64,000 nucleotides of DNA, from assembly GCA_958427145.1 (NCBI GenBank), contig CAUAAZ010000009.1:1-64000 (forward strand), given 5' to 3'. The translations under genes were made by a program, and so were the position numbers. Below are positions 59,834 through 64,000 of the stretch, one piece after another. The notes beneath the pieces are model-generated. The model searched no databases. It saw only the letters and a list, made by a program, of their open reading frames with translations, and had not been told where the DNA came from. The DNA comes from an uncultured Collinsella sp. (GTDB lineage: Bacteria; Actinomycetota; Coriobacteriia; Coriobacteriales; Coriobacteriaceae). Each line of letters starts with the position of its first letter. Position 1 is the first letter of the stretch.

Positions 59834-60363
59834 AGCAGCCCACGCTCCAAAAGCATCTCGGCACAAAGGTAGGAAACGTCCTCGAAGGACTTGTTGCGAA
59901 TATCAAGGGTAAGGTCGGCGGCCTGGCGATACAGCGGACGGCGATGCTCAAACAGGCGCGCGGCATGCTCGGGCGAACGGAAATCGGGGCGCGTGTCGGA
60001 CCGACGAATCTGGCGAATCGAATCCTCGAAGTCGCCCTCGAGGTACACGCGCGTACCCATTTCGTGCATCAGCTCAATATTCACCGGCGTCTCGACGATA
60101 CCGCCCCCGCACGAAACCAACAGGCTGCGCTCGCTTTGGAGCGAACGGAGCGCCGAGGTCTCGAGCTCACGAAAACGATCCTCGCCCTCGGTCTCAAAAA
60201 TCTCGGTTACCGACTTACCGCAACGGCGCACGACCAGTCGGTCGGTATCGATAAAACGCCGCTTGAACATAGTGCCGACGTTGCGCGCGAGCGTCGATTT
60301 GCCCGCGCCCAAAAAGCCGATAAAGAAGATATGGTCGCAGCCGTGTTTGGTGTGCTGGGACAT
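59830..60363 (-). CDS. aroK: Shikimate kinase
   Basis: Phosphorylates shikimate in the aromatic amino acid pathway. The 177-residue protein has the P-loop FIGFLGAGKSTLARN and the substrate-binding FIDTDRLVVR. SVTEIFETEGEDRFRELE and the second glycine loop LLVSCGGGIVETPVN are present. The lid region has DTRPDFRSP, close to the usual RPLL. The protein is of normal length. It overlaps the aroB-like gene by four bases and starts eight bases after the HAD gene stop. Confidence 0.93.
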   Translation of the reverse strand: MSQHTKHGCDHIFFIGFLGAGKSTLARNVGTMFKRRFIDTDRLVVRRCGKSVTEIFETEGEDRFRELETSALRSLQSERSLLVSCGGGIVETPVNIELMHEMGTRVYLEGDFEDSIRQIRRSDTRPDFRSPEHAARLFEHRRPLYRQAADLTLDIRNKSFEDVSYLCAEMLLERGLL

Positions 60364-60371
60364 AGCGAGAC

Positions 60372-60869
60372 CTATTCCTCGCAGTGAAGGTCGCGCAGGG
60401 CCCGGCGCTCAAAGATACGGAAGATCTGCGTATACCACAGGTCCTGCGTCGCCTGCGGCTTTACCAGGATGGTATCGACGCCGGCGAAATTGCCGCTCCA
60501 CACGTCAGTGTAGAGCTGATCACCGATCAGCACCGCCTCGTCGGCCGAGGCGCCGAGGCGCTTAAGACCCGCCTTGAGGGCAAACGGCGCCGGCTTCATG
60601 GCGTGGCTGATGGCCTCGAGTCCCAGCTCGCGTGCAGAGCTCATGACCTGGTCGCGATGCCAGTTGTTGGACACCATGCACAGCTTAAAACCTTTGGCGC
60701 GGGCGGCGTCGAGCCAAGCGGAAACCGCGGCGGGAACCTGCTCGGTGTCGCGCGGCACCAGGGTGTTATCGCGATCGAGCAGAATGGCGCGTTTGCCGTC
60801 GGCCCACAGGGTATCGAGGTCGATGCGATCGACCGAGGCAACGTATCGTTTGGGGCTAAAAATCCTCAT
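60372..60869 (-). CDS. yqeG: YqeG-family HAD-type phosphatase
   Basis: Small HAD-superfamily hydrolase, 165 residues. Motif I is ILLDRDNTLVPRD, motif II is CMVSNNWHRD and motif III/IV is ADEAVLIGDQLYTDVWSGN. Such proteins are often annotated as phosphatidylglycerophosphate phosphatases (the GEP4/YqeG group), but the substrate here is not proven. The ATG at 60869 lies one base after the mltG stop; the longer frame is inside mltG. In Bacillus yqeG lies upstream of a shikimate dehydrogenase gene, and here it lies next to aroK, so the aro association is partly kept. Confidence 0.88.
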   Translation of the reverse strand: MRIFSPKRYVASVDRIDLDTLWADGKRAILLDRDNTLVPRDTEQVPAAVSAWLDAARAKGFKLCMVSNNWHRDQVMSSARELGLEAISHAMKPAPFALKAGLKRLGASADEAVLIGDQLYTDVWSGNFAGVDTILVKPQATQDLWYTQIFRIFERRALRDLHCEE

Positions 60870-60870
60870 G

Positions 60871-62304
60871 CTAATTCCAAGACTGTTGATGCTCTTCGTA
60901 GGTTTGCGAGAAGTACTCCTCGTCCTGCGTAATGTAGAAATACAGGTCATCGGAGTCGGTCGGCTCAAGCGTGGCCTTGAGTGCCTCGAGCGACGGAGAG
61001 CAGATGGGCGTGGGCGGTAGGCCCTCGTGCTTATAGGTGTTATACGGACTATCGCTCTGCAGGTCGTCGGCGGTAACCTCGCCACCGGTGACATACATCA
61101 TGGTCGCATCGCTGTTGAGATAGCGCAGACCGTCGAGTTTGCCGGCAAGGCGGTTGTAGAAGACCGAGGCCACGTGCGCACGTTGATCGGCGTTGAGGCC
61201 CTCGCGCTCAACGATAGAGGCCAAGTTGACGATGTCGTAGTCGGACATCTCCACACCGTAGCGTTCCTTGATCTTGGCTTCGCAGCTCGCAAAGTCAAGC
61301 GACTTGTACTCGGTCTTAAACTGATCGAGCATGGCGCGAATCACGTCATCGGCCGTCGGCAAATCGCCCAGCGAATAGGTCTTGGGGAACAAGAAACCCT
61401 CGAGCGAATCGTTGGCGGCGCCCTTAAGGAAGCTATAGTCGTCAACGTAGTTGGAGGCCTTGGCCTGGTTGAGGAAGTCTTCCTTAGAGATGCTGTCGTA
61501 GGCCTGGGCCACACGGTCGGCGACTTGATCGACCGTTAGGCCCTCAGGGATAGTCAGCGCATTGGAGCCCGCGTTGGGGCCTTCCATGAGCTGCTGAACA
61601 ACCTTGGTCGCATCCATGAGTGTGGTGAACGAATAATCACCAGGCTTGAGCGACATATCGGCGTTGAGCTTTTTCACCGCCGCATAATAATCCTTGGGAT
61701 TTTCGACGATATGATTCTCGGAGAGAATCGAAGCGATGCTGTCACCCGAGGCACCATCGGGAATCGTGATAGTAACCTGCTGGCCTGCAACGACTTTCGC
61801 ACCCTCACCGCCAAAGAAGCCCTTGGCGGCTGGCACGACAAAGAAAACGATCGCGACAAGCGCAAGCACGGCAACAACGCCACCGATAATCATAGGCACC
61901 GGGGAGCTTTTCTTTTGAGCACCGCGACGAGCATGCGTGTTGTAGCTCGAGCGGGTCGCCGGAGCAACGCCATGCGAACCACGAGCGTGATGCGAATGCG
62001 ATTGGGGGGCCAGCGTTCGCTGGGTAGGTGCCTGCTGCTTAAAGCGGGTGCCGCCTGCAGGCTGGGCCGTACGAGCAGTGGGCTGCTGAGCCGCGTGAGA
62101 AGCCGAATGCTGAACCGAACGAGCAGAAGGCTGTTGACCCGTCCGTTGAACAGGTTGGGCCGAACGAGAGAAGGACTGCGCCGGGTGCGCGGCAGGCTGA
62201 GCTGCGCGCTGCGTCGGCTGTGCCGGACGCTGGCCAGGCTGGGCAGGGCGCGACGCCGGCTGCTGTGTACGATTCGGCTGGCGCGGATCGGAAGCACTAG
62301 GCAT
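60871..62304 (-). CDS. mltG: Endolytic murein transglycosylase MltG
   Basis: Cleaves nascent glycan strands at the membrane and sets their length. The 477-residue protein has a long cytosolic tail (about residues 1-135) rich in Gln, Pro, Ala and Arg. One membrane segment follows (IIGGVVAVLALVAIVFFVV), then a LysM-like region (VTITIPDGASGDSIASIL). The YceG domain has the catalytic Glu in NLASIVEREGLNADQR and ends TYEEHQQSWN. The start at 62304 has a GAGGAGG site and overlaps the ruvX stop by eight bases. The tail is much longer than in E. coli MltG. Confidence 0.92.
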   Translation of the reverse strand: MPSASDPRQPNRTQQPASRPAQPGQRPAQPTQRAAQPAAHPAQSFSRSAQPVQRTGQQPSARSVQHSASHAAQQPTARTAQPAGGTRFKQQAPTQRTLAPQSHSHHARGSHGVAPATRSSYNTHARRGAQKKSSPVPMIIGGVVAVLALVAIVFFVVPAAKGFFGGEGAKVVAGQQVTITIPDGASGDSIASILSENHIVENPKDYYAAVKKLNADMSLKPGDYSFTTLMDATKVVQQLMEGPNAGSNALTIPEGLTVDQVADRVAQAYDSISKEDFLNQAKASNYVDDYSFLKGAANDSLEGFLFPKTYSLGDLPTADDVIRAMLDQFKTEYKSLDFASCEAKIKERYGVEMSDYDIVNLASIVEREGLNADQRAHVASVFYNRLAGKLDGLRYLNSDATMMYVTGGEVTADDLQSDSPYNTYKHEGLPPTPICSPSLEALKATLEPTDSDDLYFYITQDEEYFSQTYEEHQQSWN

Positions 62305-62725
62305 GCGAAACCTCCTCGTTTTTACGATCGAGCCACGTCTGCAAAAACAGGCTGGCGGCAATCATGTCGATCTTGCCCCTCATCTGCTTTTCGTTGAGTC
62401 CCTGCTCGCGCAGGATACGCTTGGCCTCTTGCGAGGACAGACGCTCGTCCTCAAACTCCAACTGAAGATCGAGCTCGTCGGCAATCTTTTGCGCCACAGC
62501 GGCAACGCGCTCGGCCTGAGGGCCGGGCTCACCGGCCATGGTCAGGGGACGTCCGCTCACCAGGATGTCGGGCTCATAGTCCTCAACCAGGTAGCGGAAC
62601 GTCTTGGCCATACCGGTGACCTCGGCAGCCGGAAGCACCTTGACAGGCATCGCCATCTTGCCATCACGGCTCGAGACGGCGATGCCAATCCTGGTCTCCC
62701 CTATGTCCAGCGCGAGCGCAACCAC
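62297..62725 (-). CDS. ruvX: RuvX/YqgF-type Holliday junction resolvase-like protein
   Basis: RNase H-fold protein proposed to resolve Holliday junctions or process pre-16S rRNA. The 142-residue protein has ALALDIGETRIGIAVS near its start, and ILVSGRPLTMAGEPGPQAERV in the middle (here SGRPLTMAGEPG). FEDERLSSQEAKRIL and KIDMIAASLFLQTWLD complete the match. The catalytic Asp residues are those in ALDIG and KIDMIAA. It lies 17 bases after alaS on the same strand and overlaps mltG, giving alaS-ruvX-mltG, a common order. Confidence 0.93.
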   Translation of the reverse strand: MVALALDIGETRIGIAVSSRDGKMAMPVKVLPAAEVTGMAKTFRYLVEDYEPDILVSGRPLTMAGEPGPQAERVAAVAQKIADELDLQLEFEDERLSSQEAKRILREQGLNEKQMRGKIDMIAASLFLQTWLDRKNEEVSHA

Positions 62726-62742
62726 AGCGACTTCTTAGATTC

Positions 62743-64000
62743 TTAGGCGCCGAGCGCGGTCTTAGCGGCCGCGAGGGCATCGGCGATGCCGGCAGCATTC
62801 TTGCCACCGGCCTGGGCCATGTTGGGACGGCCGCCACCGCGACCGTCGACCAGGCCCGCGATCTGCTTAATCACGTTACCGGCGTGGAAACCGGCCTTCA
62901 CGGCGTCATCGGAGCCGGCGGCGAGCAGGGCCGGGGTGCCCTTCTCGGTCACGCTGGCAACGACGCAGGCGACGGGGCCGGCAACCTTCTGGTGCACGGT
63001 ATCCCAGACGTTGCGCAGGTCAGCAGCCTCAAGACCCTGGAGCTCAGCGACGACGAGCTTGTAGCCATCGAGCTCGACGGCGCCCTCGATAGCACTGGAG
63101 ATAGCATCGGAGGAGCCACCGGTCAGCGCCTTCTTGAGCTTGTTAGATGTCTCGCGCAGCTCTGCCTGCAGGTTCTCCACACGAGCGGGAACCTCGTCGA
63201 CACGGCACTTGAGTGCAGCGGCAGCGGCGTCAACAAGTGCCAGGCGGTCGGCCATGTAGTCGAGGGCGCCCTTAGAGGTCACGGCCTCGATACGGCGGAC
63301 GTTCGAGCCCGTGGAGGACTCGGAAATGATCTTGAACAGGCCGATCTCGGCGGTGTTGGCGGCATGGGTGCCACCGCAGAGCTCACGGGAGAACGGCTGG
63401 TCCTCGGCACCCACGGAGACGACGCGCACGACGTCGCCGTACTTCTCGCCAAACAGGGCGACGGCGCCGGCGGCCTTGGCCTCATCGATGCCCATGACGC
63501 GAGTCACGACCGGCTTGGAGGCAAAGATCTGCTGGTTGACCAGGTCCTCGACAGCCTTGAGCTGCTCGGAGGACAGGGCCTCAAAGTGTGTGAAGTCAAA
63601 ACGCAGGTGCTCGGGCGTCACCAGCGAGCCGGCCTGGGAGACATGCTCGCCCAGGACCTGCTTAAGCGCGGCGTCGAGCAGGTGCGTGGCGGTGTGGTTG
63701 CGGCGCAAGAAGCCACGGCGCTCGGCGTCGAGTGTGGCGGTCACGGTTGAACCGACGGTCAGCGTGCCCTCGACAATGTGGGCGAGGTGGGCATACAGGC
63801 CGTTGTGGTTCTTTGTATCGGAAACGACCAGCGAAACGCCCTCGGCGGAAAGCTCACCGGCGTCGCCCTGCTGGCCACCCATCTCGGCGTAGAACGGAGT
63901 GCGGTCAAGCACGACCTCGACATCCTCGCCCGCGGCAGCGGACTCGACGGACTCGCCATTGCGAACGATGGCGACAACCTTGGCGCCCTCGATCGCATCA
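62743..64000 (-). CDS. alaS: Alanyl-tRNA synthetase, C-terminal part (cut by the window edge)
   Basis: The frame is open to base 64000, so the N-terminal catalytic core lies outside. What is present starts inside the linker to the editing domain and has TPFYAEMGGQQGD. The zinc and editing motifs NHTATHLLDAAL and CGGTHAANTAEIG follow, with QPFSRELCGGTH before them. The C-terminal DHHA1-type domain ends with GRGGGRPNMAQAGGKN, typical of AlaRS. About 419 residues are visible. It is the upstream member of alaS-ruvX-mltG. Confidence 0.94.
   Translation of the reverse strand, partial: DAIEGAKVVAIVRNGESVESAAAGEDVEVVLDRTPFYAEMGGQQGDAGELSAEGVSLVVSDTKNHNGLYAHLAHIVEGTLTVGSTVTATLDAERRGFLRRNHTATHLLDAALKQVLGEHVSQAGSLVTPEHLRFDFTHFEALSSEQLKAVEDLVNQQIFASKPVVTRVMGIDEAKAAGAVALFGEKYGDVVRVVSVGAEDQPFSRELCGGTHAANTAEIGLFKIISESSTGSNVRRIEAVTSKGALDYMADRLALVDAAAAALKCRVDEVPARVENLQAELRETSNKLKKALTGGSSDAISSAIEGAVELDGYKLVVAELQGLEAADLRNVWDTVHQKVAGPVACVVASVTEKGTPALLAAGSDDAVKAGFHAGNVIKQIAGLVDGRGGGRPNMAQAGGKNAAGIADALAAAKTALGA

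Overview
This window is a stretch of bacterial chromosome from a high-G+C, Gram-positive-type anaerobe. The gene set and protein sequences look like the Coriobacteriia (Actinomycetota), most likely Collinsella or a close relative. This is inferred from remembered gene content, not from a search. The pointers are an iron-sulfur L-serine dehydratase, a fructose-type PTS with its general components, L,D-transpeptidase and MltG proteins with long cationic tails, and intergenic palindromes of several repeated families.

Layout. 1-5.8 kb: a minus-strand operon priA-def-fmt-rsmB. 5.8-10.9 kb: gltX (minus), metK and a fused L-serine dehydratase (plus). 11-16.3 kb: an L,D-transpeptidase and a MacA/MacB-type ABC efflux set. 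16.4-38.4 kb: a block of corrinoid genes that is visibly richer in G+C. 38.5-44 kb: a radical SAM protein, a TetR regulator, a flippase-like membrane protein, two identical tRNA-Glu genes and cca. 44.2-52.1 kb: two 1-phosphofructokinase paralogues, ptsI, ptsH, fruA and a divergent RpiR regulator. 52.2-64 kb: minus-strand housekeeping genes recN, nadK, tlyA, xseB, nusB, an Asp23 gene, efp, pepP, aroB-like, aroK, a YqeG-type HAD gene, mltG, ruvX and the 3' part of alaS, which runs off the right edge.

The corrinoid block has two divergent arms. The minus arm (cbiF-cbiD-cbiL remnant-cbiG-cbiH-cbiET-cbiA-cobT-cobU-cobS-cobU/cobC fusion-cbiB-cobD-cbiP-cobO-cbiC-cbiJ) is tightly coupled, with overlaps of 1 to 13 bases at most junctions. 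It covers most of the anaerobic route from cobalt-factor III to adenosylcobalamin. The plus arm starts with a good sigma-70-type promoter and a cobalamin riboswitch. It then encodes a lipoprotein-type CbiK cobaltochelatase, a small lipoprotein, a corrinoid-type substrate-binding lipoprotein with an extra N-terminal domain, a FecCD/BtuC permease and an ATPase with an unexplained C-terminal domain. Two features complicate a simple de novo reading: cbiL has lost its whole middle, and CbiK appears to be exported. The block is bracketed by a 20-base direct repeat (19 of 20 identical) and has an IS21-like transposase remnant at its left edge, which suggests it is a module that was acquired or moved.

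Other points worth a look are two copies of a nested hairpin whose inner helix shows compensatory changes and which sit in the same orientation upstream of the serine dehydratase gene and ptsH, an AroB homologue lacking all the usual metal ligands, and several REP-like palindrome families.
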